64,000 bases of DNA, taken from Cunninghamia lanceolata. Taxonomy: Eukaryota; Streptophyta; Pinopsida; Cupressales; Cupressaceae. How positions within the stretch are numbered: position 1 is the first letter of the stretch; each line of letters starts with the position of its first letter. The stretch lies in NCBI GenBank assembly GCA_027924645.1, contig BSBN01001965.1:16792001-16856000 (forward strand). The letters run 5' to 3'. Both the position numbers and the translations under genes were made by a program. The notes below the pieces were generated by a model. It was not told where the DNA came from, searched no databases, and saw only the letters and a program-made list of their open reading frames with translations. Shown here one piece after another: positions 1 to 10,861 of this stretch.

Positions 1-165
1 GTGTCACTTGCCAACAATCCCCCCTTTTGGCATTTATGGCAACACTTAGTGAAAAATGCTTGACTGTTGCCCCTTACTATATATACTGCTATATTCCTTC
101 TCCGCCTAAGATAATTTTCTCATTTTTCACTAATCTTCTCTCCCCCTATGACATCAATGGCAAAG
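1..165 (-). other. R1 3' LTR tip and duplicated polypurine tracts
   Basis: Positions 1-16 are the first 16 bases of the 3' LTR (minus strand TGTTGGCAAGTGACAC). On the minus strand the tract CCAAAAGGGGGGAT (17-31) abuts it, the expected plus-strand priming site. A second copy of the same kind of tract, ATTGATGTCATAGGGGGAGA, lies at 138-160. Repeated polypurine tracts preceded by an ATTGATGTCA-like string also occur at the ends of R3, R5, R7 and R8 and are a described Sirevirus trait. Confidence 0.75.
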
Positions 166-3100
166 CATGTGATCCATAATCAAAACTTATCAAAAAGAAA
201 GATTGTGTCAAAAGTTCTTCAAAATTGTCTTATTCTGTCGCATATGTACAGGTGCACATGTCCACCTCAATTTATGGATGAAGGTAGAATATCATTATAG
301 ATAGTCTTTATCAGAGCTATCTCTCCATTCCATCTATTCCTTGCACTTTCCAAAATTTATATGTGGCCATTTATTAGAAAGACTAACTTTTCTGCCTTCT
401 ATACATCTAATGTTGTATCAATTAATGCTTGTGATTTCAGGGCTTCATCTGCCAGATTGGTCATGGAATCAGTTTTTGGACTTATCAGTCACCTAAGCTG
501 GCACAACTTGTCTCTATTTTCTTCCCTTTTCTTCCTCAAAGTGTCCAAATCACTATGAATATTTACAACTTGTGTTTCTATGGCATTTATTGACTCAACT
601 GCTGGATTATGTCTCAGAGATATTAAGTAGTTTGAGTTCCAAGTCTCTCATTTTATCTTCTAATTCCTTTGTAACTTTTAGCTAAGATAAACAAAATTTG
701 TATATTTTATCGGCCTCTTCAATGGTACTTTGTATTCTTTTTATTCCATTTCCTAATAGAGTTTTATCTTGAGCTATCATATCCTTCAACTCAACCATTC
801 TATTTTCATCAAACTCCTTCTTAACTTTTACTTCTACAGATTTTTCAAGACTCAAAATGTGTACTTACCGAGTTCAAAAGGCCCTTGAATTGATCAATAG
901 AGGATAATGAGGTGTCCTTTTGAAATGTTGACATCATCTTATCTAGAATGTTGGTGGCATCACTTATCAACTTACTATCTTGGTCATGTGATTTCAGCAT
1001 CTCTTCCTATGCCTTGGCCTAAACAATAGACACTAATTTGAATTTTTGCATAGGTGACAACGAGTCTAAGTTAATTGGTCCTTGAATAAATTTTGATTCA
1101 TCTAGATCTTGTTGTCTCCCGGAATCAACTGAGACATATGTAGTGTCTCTTGCTTTGGCAAAGGCTTCTTCTTTTTGGCTCTATTCTAGATTATCTAAAT
1201 TCATGTCTTTATTAGCATATTCCTTCTATTTTGGTGGAGAGATTTCCTTGATGTGCTCCTCGTCTGGTTTCTCCTTGTCATTTTGTTCTTCCGGAGAAGG
1301 TGTTATTCAAGTTTCCATTGGAGGTGCTTCCATTTCCTTGGGCACATGGTCATCTTTTCTTGCATCTTGTTCAAGGTTCACGTCCAGAATAGATGCATCA
1401 TTTCCACCATCTGTTACTTCATTTTCATAGATGGTAGGGTTATTGTACTTCTTTAGTATTTCCAAAATGATCTCCTCTATTTCCTTGAGCACTTTACCAA
1501 TTTCTCCTATCATCAGTGCATTCATTATTTTCTTTGATTTGAAATTATTGTTAAGTGCTTTGGAGATTTTGGCCTTTTCTTTTGGAGTAATATCCAGACA
1601 TAATTTTATCAATGTATGTTCTTTGAGTTAAATGTCCTTAGCCATAGCAGCTTCCTTTCTGAATGACAAAATACTACCCAAGGTATCTGGGACATCACCA
1701 ATGATCTCAATGAGAGCTCTATTGTATATGTTCAAATACATTATGGTAGCTTCTTCCAAAATCCTTTTATCAACATCATTGTAATCATCATAAAATTCAG
1801 CCACAGGTTTTATATTTCCATCAACAATGATAGACTTTAATACATCAAGTGTTAATGTGGCTTGAGGCTCATCTACCTTATGTCTTTTTCTAGGTTTCTC
1901 CCTTCTAGAGGGCTTTTTCTTGCTACTTCCAGAGGCTTTAGTAGTCTCAGCTTTCATTTTCTTGACATCTTCATTAGACTCAGTCTCTTCTTCATCTTTT
2001 TCACTTATACTTAGATTCTTCTACCTTTTATTTTCTATCTTTTTGCTCATCTGTCAGTTGGCTTCTTTATAGATTCCTTTATGCTAGTAGATGTAGGACC
2101 AGAAGAGGAGGCAGAGCTTCTGGTAGACCTCTTTGTTTCTTGAGGTTTTTCTTCCTTTTCTTTAGGTTCACCTGGAACCTTAACTCTTTCACTTCCTTTC
2201 TTTTCCCTTGCTTCCCTTTCTGCTTGACCTTTTTCCCTTGCGTCTTTGACTTGTTCCTTAGTGAATCCATATCTTGCAGCAATTTCTTCTACCTCTTTTC
2301 TCACCTTCCTAGTTGTTTCTATTTGTCTGAGTTCAACATGGAGTTTCATAGATAACTCTTCATATGTTCCAAACCTCTCTTCTTTAGTGTCTTTGGGTTT
2401 GCTGAGCAGGTGTTGGGCATAGTTTTCTAGTATTTGTCCATCTACCTCATATCCCATGGGTATTACCCATATAGTTCTAGGTTTCACAACTTCCATTAAG
2501 CATTGATCCTTAGTGACCATGAAACAAATTGTGTCCTTGTACTTGTCAACAATTTTCTCATGAATTCTTTCTCTTGAGTGCATCTTACTTTGAAATTTTT
2601 TGAAGTATCCCCATAGAGCTACTTTTTTCTCATCAATGCTTCCAATGTTATGTAAATGATTTCTAATTTGGATAGCTACTGGTTTACTAGTTAACCAAAG
2701 TAGATTCTTCATGCTTGGCAACTCATTCATAAAATAAAAGAATAGACAGAAAGTCAACACACCAAATTTGAAAGGATAGTTTTTGCTTTCCTTGACCTTC
2801 TTTTGATTCTCCAGTAGTTAGATTCTCAGCAACTCACACAAATCATAATCAACATTCTCTTTGATCATTTGATATGCAGTAGTGTGAGAGACAGATTTCT
2901 CCCAATTTGAGAAATACATCTTGTAGCCTATGACCATCAAAGCAAATCTTACAACATGGTCTGTGATGTCATTTATGGTTAATGCCCTCTTGTTAAATTG
3001 GGCTCCAATCACCTTTGTAATAGTTTGATTCTTCACATTTTTGAGCAAGGGCACACCTCTAGTGGAATTTAGCCCTATTATTACCCTAATTGCCTCCTTG

Positions 3101-3336
3101 GTGATTTTGAAAGGCTGCCTTAACCACATGCATTCATCGTGGATTCAAATTAGGATATACCAAACCCATTCATCCTCTATGAATGTAGGAAACTCTACAT
3201 ATTGGATGAATTTATTCTCCTTTAAGTCTTTGTATTCTTCCTTTAGGTCAAATTGATCATTACTTAAATGCTTCAAGAATAGCTCTGAGAATTTGTCACT
3301 GCCGAACTCATCTAGGGCAACATGGATGTATGCCCT

Positions 3337-4314
3337 AAAAGGAAGCTAGGTGTGCGGAAAATGCTTCCTACACTAATCTAATGAGGAGAGGGCTATGCAA
3401 ATGCAACTTTATCCTAACTATTACAACAATGTTAAACCATTAACATGAGATATTGCAGCAAAACACAAGAACCAGAAAGAAGACAGAAGAGAGAGAGACA
3501 AGATATACATGGGGAAAACCCTTACGAGTGAAAAACCCCACTCCAAAACATAGCTCAAATGTATTACAATAAACAATAATAGATTACAATACAGTTTCAG
3601 AGCCAATGCTCTTTTAGGAGTCTTCAAATGTCGAATCTAGAGATATTTTGGCAGCATAACAGTACTTGTACCAAAGTTATCTATCTCATATCCAAGCACT
3701 TGTTTATATAGAGTTTACAAGGCAAATATGGAACCTTCTAGAGATGGGCATCCATCTTGGACTCATTCCCCAAAACCCATGCCTAAGGACACTTGTCCAA
3801 CATCCCATCCTAAAGTGGGCACCTGGTCCCAAGATAGGTTACGAAAGATGCTTTTATGCACCTTACATCTGTCATAGAATCTGTCATACACTGACTAAAA
3901 ATATCATATTCCTCTTACATGTCATAACCTCCCTTGACCGCCCAAAGATGTCTTTCTCTCATGTAAAGATACTCACCGACACTTGTCATTAATTAAAAAT
4001 CATTTGAAGTTTCGGGGGCGTTGCCCCCGAGCCCCCATGAGGGCACTGCCCCTTGACCCCACCTTGTACCACGATAGGGAGCACGCTAGGGGCACTACCC
4101 CTAGACCTTGCAAGGGGCTATGCCCCTTGACCCTATCTTGGGGGTGCTGCTTCCAAACCCCCATTAATTATTCAAGGGGGAAACCATGGCTGCCAAAGTC
4201 ACCAAAATTTACCCTGCTGCATATACACAAGGTGCTAACTATGCCAACTCAACATGGGATAAATAAATACAACATTAGGAATTTGCAAAGGTTGAGACAC
4301 CTTAATTCCCAACA
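3337..4314 (-). mobile_element. Solo LTR inserted in the R1 ORF
   Basis: On the minus strand it begins TGTTGGGAATTAAGG at 4314 and ends CTTCCTTTTA at 3337, a likely mutated ...CA end. It is flanked by TGCCC (3332-3336) and TACCC (4315-4319), a 5-bp target duplication with one transition. The frame of the surrounding ORF is restored if insert and one repeat are left out, which fixes the boundaries better than the ends do. A TATA-like CTATATAAAC lies at about 3707-3718 (minus). A GGGGTTTTTCACTCG-type motif near 3510-3545 resembles the conserved R/U5 region of the other copia LTRs here. No internal region or second LTR remains. Confidence 0.65.
4010..4170. repeat. GC-rich inverted-repeat cluster inside the solo LTR
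   Basis: Within an AT-rich window this stretch has several short snap-back units such as GGGGGCGTTGCCCCC, GGGGCACTACCCC and GGGGCTATGCCCC separated by 20-30 bases. Each can form a GC hairpin. Similar GC hairpins occur in many plant repeats, but I cannot assign this one to a named family. Confidence 0.6.
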
Positions 4315-4879
4315 TACCCTAACGTCTTCCACATACAGAATTTTGTATGGTATTTTTGAGAATACACCCATTGGATCAACTTTAGTTTCTTTGAAAGGAT
4401 GTTTCTTGAATTTGGGTCTTGGTCACTCAGTAATATCAACTTGTGGGGTCACCATCTTAGAATTTTAATAGACTCACAAGTGGGGTTTGAATGAAAATAC
4501 CTTGTTTTGCTAAGCTAGTGTTTCCTTTGTCTGAATCACTCCAAATTCTTCATATATTAGATGATGTTGCTTAAGTTTCACCTTAGTTTTTCTTAGATGT
4601 CTCATATCTTGAATGTAAAGTGATTTTGGAATCAAAACAAGTCCCCTTTTATTATCCGCATGACTTCACCTAAATCATCATAAATGTCTATTCCGAAAAG
4701 GTTACATGTCCTTTTCAATAGATACAATGGATCAAGATTGCTCCACAATGTGTCGCATTAACTTCTTTTCTTCTAGTTTTTCTTTTAAGAGATTTTTCAT
4801 ATCAGATTTTTTCATATACCTTTGTGTCAAATTCTGGCACTAACTATCTGGCTGGGGTTTTGAATTTTAAACATTGCTC

Positions 4880-6063
4880 CCCCTGAGCCAGAGCTCCCAA
4901 TTCACTTCTCGGAGGAAGTATCTACACCAGAAGATGGCACAAATCCATTTTTGACTTCATTAGCATCTATCCTGACCTAGATCTTGCTCATCTCATTCTT
5001 GGTTTCTACCAGATTAGACTTGTTCTTTCCTTTGTCATCTCTCTATTCTATTTTCCCCTTCTTTGTAGGATAGTCTCTTGTTACATTTCTACTTCTGCAT
5101 AATTTGGAAAAGTGTTTGTGCTTGTTGTAATTAAAACACAACATTTATTTGACCTTGATTTCTTATGTAATCGGGAATTGTTCTTGATGTACACTGATTA
5201 GCCATATGCCCAAATCTATTGCATGTAAAACAATTTCCATTGAAGAATTGGATGTTCCTTGGTTTACTTGGATTGTTTCTTGACACACTTCTACACTCAT
5301 TTACTTTATGACCAGCTTTGTTGCAATTGAAACATTTACCAGAGAAGAATGGAACATTTTGATTTATTCTACTTCTACATTAAGTATCCCTTTGACCATA
5401 CTTATTGCATTTGAAACAATAACCATTGAAAGATGGGTAAATTTGTGCATTAGGTTTCTTGACCAGAGGTCCTTTAGGTCTTTTTCTTTGATTCCTTACT
5501 AGATGGTCTATGCCTCTTCCTTCTTTAGATCTGTCTTTCCCTGAATTTGAAATTTCTCCCTTTTCAAATCCCAAACCTTGTTTATCATCTGGATACTTTT
5601 GATTGGCTAGCAACTCATCATGTTTTACATAACTTATTTTGAATTTTTCTTTGTAGTTGTTGGCTGCTTCTAGATCAAAATTTAAGAGAAGAACTTCTTT
5701 CCCAACTTTTTCACATTCCTCTAACTTGTCCTTCACAACTTGGTTCAGATATTCCTCAATCTTGGTCTTTTCTTCAATCACCCTGAGAAGATTTTTTGAG
5801 GATTCACTTGCTTGTTTTAATTGCTCACATAATTCTTGCCTTCTTTCCTGAGATTTGCTGATTTTCTCTTTTAGTTTTAAAATACAATCATCTGCTTCCT
5901 TGATGTTTTCTTTAGAGTTGTCAAGATCTTCTAGAGCCTCTTGAAATTGTTCATTGTCAACATATACATGATCACCAATATGAATGCTACCATGATGACT
6001 TGCTTCAGGATAAGTGAGATACCTTTTGGTCACCATAAGAACTCCTTCCCGGATCTTCCTCAC
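4880..6063 (-). pseudogene. gag: R1 gag C-terminal region with coiled coil and four zinc knuckles
   Basis: The longest open stretch is 6063-5380 (227 aa). Residues about 35-150 form a Lys/Glu/Leu-rich coiled coil. It is followed by LLANQKYPDDKQGLGFEKGE, which resembles the conserved SQ..(F/Y)DK.GLG(F/Y) motif of Sirevirus Gag. Past the stop at 5380 the same frame carries CX2CX4HX4C knuckles at about 5325-5280 (CFNCNKAGHKVNEC) and 5235-5195 (CFTCNRFGHMANQC). The first knuckle (5420-5375) has His replaced by Gln and a stop before its last Cys. A fourth, degenerate knuckle with Tyr for the second Cys lies near 5145-5105 in another frame. Gag would package element RNA into cytoplasmic particles. 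The N-terminal capsid domain is missing: the frame starts only about 25 bases past the primer-binding site, so this gag is truncated. Confidence 0.65.
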
Positions 6064-6086
6064 GCTGTTAGGCTTCTTCCAAGGAA

Positions 6087-6104
6087 CCTTGCTCTAATAC
6101 CAAT
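6087..6104 (-). promoter_or_regulatory. R1 primer-binding site (initiator-Met tRNA type)
   Basis: The minus strand reads ATTGGTATTAGAGC directly after the 5' LTR. This differs by one base from the canonical TGGTATCAGAGC site complementary to the 3' end of initiator Met tRNA, which primes minus-strand DNA synthesis in most plant copia elements. Confidence 0.8.
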
Positions 6105-7083
6105 TATTTAATACAATGAACACTGAGAGGGGGGTTGAATCAGTGTTCTACAAAACCATTTATGCACTTTCTCTTTTATCCATTTATTGAATTCAATTAT
6201 GTGAAAGTAGATTAAACAAATGAACAACAACCACAAAGACATAACATGTGAACACCAAGATTTTTACATGTAAAACCCTAAAAGGGAAAAACCACGGTGG
6301 GGGTTAACCCACATAATTTTATTTGTTATAGCAATACTAAATTACAAGAGACTCACTACCTTAGGGCTCATTGCCCAGAGCTCACTGCTCAAAAGAGGTT
6401 CACTGCCTGAAGAAAAGAAGGAAGAAGAAGAAGGGTGGCTCACTGCCAAAGATAAAGTGATGTGATTACGTCTATTTATGCATGATTATAGTTCTAATTA
6501 ATCTTATGATTACTGACTCAAAACTCTTCATTTTAGTCTGCCCCTGTTTCTCTGCTCTACTCTTTTATATGCTCAAGATCTCTCTTCAATTGCTGCGGCC
6601 ACTCTATCTTCACATATTTCATATTTTCATACATCACTTCATACACACCACCACACAAACACTAAAATATATCCTCTATTTATATCTGCAACTAAATCTT
6701 TCTAATGATCAGGTCAGCAAGCAAACTGTGAAACGTGTATACCAAATGTTATATCTTGTTGGCTTGTTTTTGTGTTAGATTTTTAATACAGATCCAAATC
6801 ATCATGTACATGTCTTCATATGTGTCATCTCTATTCATACAACCACTTATCTTTATCATCCAACTCATATGTCTTCTCCACATAAGGATAAAAACCAGCC
6901 TGTTGACTTGTTCCTTAATAACATATATGATAGGTTCCTCTATCACATCATACCTCATGCTGTGGACCAAATGGGACTTCATGAATCATAATTAGCAAAC
7001 ATTATTGATCTCTTAACATGTCTTTAATTCCATAGAACAAAACATACTGATGCAGAGGAAAGTGGACCACTTCATTTTGTAGT
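6105..7083 (-). repeat. R1 5' LTR, inner part (R/U5 side)
   Basis: This part joins 16503-16845 once R2 and one target repeat are removed, giving a 5' LTR of about 1.32 kb. On the minus strand it has a TATA-like CATAAATAGA at 6471-6480. Downstream are four degenerate copies of a GGCAGTGAGCC motif (6361-6445), then the conserved block GTGGTTTTTCCCTTTTAGGG (6270-6290) and AAATCTTGGTGTTCAC. It ends next to the primer-binding site. The 3' half of the R3 LTR at 58500-58830 matches the same order of motifs. Confidence 0.75.
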
Positions 7084-7867
7084 TGTAGTTAGGGTAAAAT
7101 TGCAAATCAGGGCAAATGAATAAACAACAATGATAAAAACCCTAGCAATGCACAATGAAACACAAGACAACATGAAAAACAAAATAACAAATGTAAATGC
7201 AAACTGAGCTCTACGCTATACTTGATTTATCTCCATTGCTCTTCTCCACCTCGCATGAGCATGCAAGATTTTGAAGGATTATTGTTGGAGGAATGTTGGG
7301 TGCTCACTTCTGCAGCATAACATTAAGATGAAGATGATAGATGAATGATGATAGATGGAGGATGCAAAGGATCTAATGATATTTCAACATCATGTGGATA
7401 CTTGAGGATCAATGCATGCTAATGGCTTATGAGGGGGTTGATTTATAGGAAAGGCTTGGTTCAAATGGATGGTTGAGATTAAAAAACTAATTGATTGATG
7501 TGGATGGCTAGGATTGATTAGTTATTCCCACTCTTCAAGGGAGTTGTAGTCATGTGACAAGTGGAGGGAGGATAGGGCTCATGTGTGCTTGTGTACATAA
7601 AAAAGTAATACATATGAAATAAATTAAATAAAAGGCTATAGTACCACTTATCTTTTTTAAATGAAAGAGGCACACATGTCGGCTAAATGATAAGATAAAT
7701 TAATTAATTAAATAAAATTTATTTAATTAATTGGCTAATGGATAAATGGGATTAAGAGTGGGATTAAGACAAAATGCTACATGATGTCTAAGTGATGTTT
7801 TTATCAAGGTGTTGCAAGACACACAAATTTGAGACAATTTTGGGTGTCTACATTTTGCCCCTCTTTG
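7084..7867 (-). repeat. R2 3' LTR and polypurine tract
   Basis: The 3' LTR is 7084-7852 (769 bp) and the polypurine tract 7853-7867. It contains a TATA-like TCCTATAAAT (7441-7450, minus). Only one AT palindrome (7696-7730) is present, against about six in the 5' LTR, which accounts for the 308-bp length difference between the two. Confidence 0.88.
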
Positions 7868-10460
7868 ATATGATGTTCGAGATGATAAGCTTTGTGTCAA
7901 GTAACATCATTTCAAAGAAGCTAAGGTATGGATAATCGATAGGGATGATGATTATGTAGGAAAGATAGGATGATGATGCCCCCTCGAGAGGATGGGCGGG
8001 TTACACAAACATGAGTAGGCTCTCGAAATGAAAGGGATTAGACTATGAAAGATAGAGGAAATGGATAGAAGAAATGAATGATGTGTTATGCTACAATGGA
8101 AGTGAGCAACCATAATGTTTGATATAGCACTAGACGTTATGCACCAAGGTATAAGTACCAGGGTGACAATGTGTCTCATGCCCCAGCATAATACAACCTT
8201 GTCTGGATACAAGATATGAATATTAGCTGGATTGATACCGATATGATGCAAATGCAAGATAAAATGATGACACACACAAGCAAGAAAGCAAGCATGCACA
8301 AATGATTCAAAAACAAACAAGGTATTGCCCCTATCAAGCTGTAAACCAATGATTGGTTGTTGATTGATGATAGTTGAGATTGTTGTCATTGTGGGGAAAG
8401 CTATATCCCTAGATCAACACAAGGTTGTTTACTGAGTTTGTTGGCTGATTGATTGATTTGGCTTACAACAAGGCTAGGATAAAGACCATGGATTGTGTTT
8501 GGATAACTTGGTTTGATTGATTAACTTGATTGGTATAGCTTTAAGGATTGACTTGCATTTGGATCATTGTTTCGAATGATTTTGAGATGATTGAAGGATG
8601 AATGAAGATTGATGAAAATGAATTGGAGTAAATTGAATTGATATGAATGGATGATTTGATTGAAGTAAATGCATTGATTGAATGATAGATTGATTGGAAG
8701 AAGTTGTTTATTCATGATGTAGAAGATAGATGACAAAAGAAATGATGAGAAGAGAAAGAAGAAAATCATCTTGTGCCTGAATCTGGGCACTTCCTTCATA
8801 CTCCAGACTGCCTACATACCCTGTATCCATGGGATCAAGGCACTTAATGATGGAAATAAGATGTAGTTCTGATTTGTGTTTTATTGATGAGATGATAAAA
8901 ATGGATTGAGATTGATTGATGAAATGTTGATGATGTGATGATATGTGGTGAATTGAGCTACTTTTGATTTGTTGGAGTGATTGGATTTATTTTGATAGTT
9001 GGCTTGATGTGATTGAGTTGATTTGCTTTGGTGTTGATGTTGATGATTGATAGGATTTGTTTTGCTAGTTGGCTTGATGTGCTTTGGTTGTGATGTTTGC
9101 TATTGCTGGGTTGATTGTTTTGATGATTAGATTATTTTGAATGATGATAGTGATGGTGTGATGATTAGAGGGTCCACTCAATCTAAGCATAAGCAAGTGT
9201 TCTCAGTGTGCTCAAAGGATGTAAAACAAACAAGGTATTGCCCTTGTCAAGTCATAAACCAATAATTGATTGTTTGATTGTTTTGATAGATAGTGTTGTC
9301 ATTGTGGGGAAAGCTATATCCCTAGATCAACACAAGGATGTGGGAACGCTATATCCTATTGATGATGATTGATTGGGCTCATGACAAGATTAGGATCAAA
9401 ACCTATTGGTTTGATTAGATAATGTTCCTTGATTGATTAGCTTGCTTGATATGGATTAGTGTGACTTAGATTTTGAGATCATTGCTTAGATTGATTTGAT
9501 TGATATGATTGGAAGAAGTGATTGATTGAAATGGATGAATGATTGTTATTGATAAGAAGAATTGATTATGATGATTTGATTTTGATTGAATGTTGATAAA
9601 GTGGATTGTTTTGGATGATGTGATTGGTTTTATTTCTTGGATTTTTTGTTGGATATTTATTTTTTTGGATTTTTTGACATATTTTGATTTTTTTTAGATT
9701 TTTGGGAATATTTGTTTTTTTTTTTAAATGTTTTAGAAAATGTCAATGGATTTACAATATGAGTAGCTTTTGTGCTTGATACCAATGACAAGGGAGAACC
9801 AAGTCTAGGTGCAAGGATGGATGAATGGGATTGGATGGATAACAAGGGATGGAAGGCTCATGAGAGTTAGATGGATAGATAAGATGATAGGCCATATAAG
9901 AGATGTATGCATGACTCATAAAAAATGGATAGGTAGGCTATAGTGGAAAGCTTTATGATAAATAGATGGGGATAAGTTATAAGACAGAAAGCTCGTGATA
10001 AGGATACGTCATAGTGGATGGATCATAAGGGAGATAGGATGTGATATCCAAAGGCTATGTTGCATAGGAAGAATAACTTGCCCCATTCTAGGTGGTAATG
10101 CTTAGGATTCTTTGCATGAAAAAGTTCATGACCAAGGGATGACATGATTGGATTTTACATGGCGCTTATGATGATAAGATGACATGATGGATTGGTTTAA
10201 ATGGGATGGATAAATGGCCAATGGATAGGACTTAGTTTGGAAAGAAGGTATGTCAAGAAATATCCAAACATGTTTCAACATTTTGCCCCCATATCTTCAT
10301 CAAGATAAAAAAGGAGGAAGAATGGATAAATGGGTTTAATAGGATAGGCATGTTTATGTAATGGCTAAGGATGGTAGGATGGTAAATGATAGGTTGGAAA
10401 TGGATAGGTTGGATGAGACAATGTGCCCTCAAGTGTAAGTGACATAGAAGATCAACCTAC
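7868..10460 (-). other. R2 3' non-coding region, TGAT-rich, with a 913-bp-spaced duplication
   Basis: No convincing coding sequence is visible; short frames here are low complexity. The plus strand is rich in TGATTGAT strings. An imperfect direct repeat begins AAACAAACAAGG at 8311 and again at 9224 and continues for about 180 bases in each, including the string GGGGAAAGCTATATCCCTAG. T-rich runs at 9645-9730 would be A-rich on the element's sense strand. Confidence 0.6.
8773..8843 (-). ncRNA. Candidate structured RNA motif (single copy in R2)
   Basis: On the minus strand it opens with GTGCCTTGATCCC, continues with GTATGTAGGCAGTCTGGA and closes with AGGCAC. The first and last six bases pair. 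Inside are a CCC/GGG pairing and a CTGG/CCAG pairing. The same 71-nt layout occurs four times in R6 (47159-47685), where three copies have a U-A pair in the closing stem in place of this C-G pair. Function is unknown. Confidence 0.5.
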
Positions 10461-10658
10461 ACATGATGCCTGTTTGCTAGGTTTTCATCATGGTACTTAT
10501 CCAAGGCACCTATTTACTAGGTTTTCACCGTTGGATGAAGGGCTTTCTCTTTACTATTTTGATTTTTTTTTCTTTTTTTCTTTTTTTTTTTAGTTTTGTG
10601 ATTTTTTAGATGGAATGACAATTACACATGGCACCTGTTTGCCAGGTTTTCACCATGG
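10461..10658 (-). repeat. R2 copy of the GTGAAAACCTGGCAAACAGG block
   Basis: On the minus strand there is a first unit at 10658-10627, then an A-rich tract (10605-10556), then two further units at 10540-10461. Each unit has GTGAAAACCT(G/A)G(C/T)AAA followed by (C/T)AGG and a GCC string, with CTTGGATAAGTACCAT between the last two. The same block lies immediately after pol in R4 and R6, so it is a conserved 3' non-coding element of this group. Confidence 0.7.
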
Positions 10659-10861
10659 TAATGGATAGGAGGGACTCAAGTGTCTAGTGCTATGAATGTT
10701 GGTAGTGTCCCATTAGAGATGGATGATGTCTTCGCATGGACCATATCATTATGCTCATAGATGTTGATAAGGGATTGCATGGATGGGAGATGGATTAGGT
10801 AGATAGTGGATTATGGTGTGGATTATGAAAGGTTCATGCAAGGATAGATGGATGAAAGGCT

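Larger units (their letters stand above)
380..4475 (-). pseudogene. R1 unknown ORF downstream of gag, broken by stops and a solo LTR
   Basis: Read on the minus strand, coding sequence runs from about 4475 down to about 380, with stop codons and frame changes; the longest open pieces are 2760-2047, 3129-2818, 1957-1628 and 1612-1307. A homologous protein is encoded by R3 at 16850-18500: both share a VDGN(I/L)KP(I/V)A string, IYNRALIE and KEAAMAKD. The protein is hydrophilic, Lys/Glu-rich in its middle (around 2050-2350) and coiled-coil-like near its C-terminus. I see no catalytic motif and recognise no family. Its position after gag, where pol should be, makes it an additional ORF of a pol-less element. 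It could be an env-like or accessory protein, but nothing in the sequence shows a signal peptide or a convincing membrane anchor. The reading frame is interrupted at 3337-4314 by a solo LTR and resumes when one copy of the 5-bp target repeat is counted. Confidence 0.6.

Noticed and set aside
5380..6063. Host gene for a coiled-coil protein
   Set aside because: It lies directly after an LTR primer-binding site and has Sirevirus Gag motifs and zinc knuckles.
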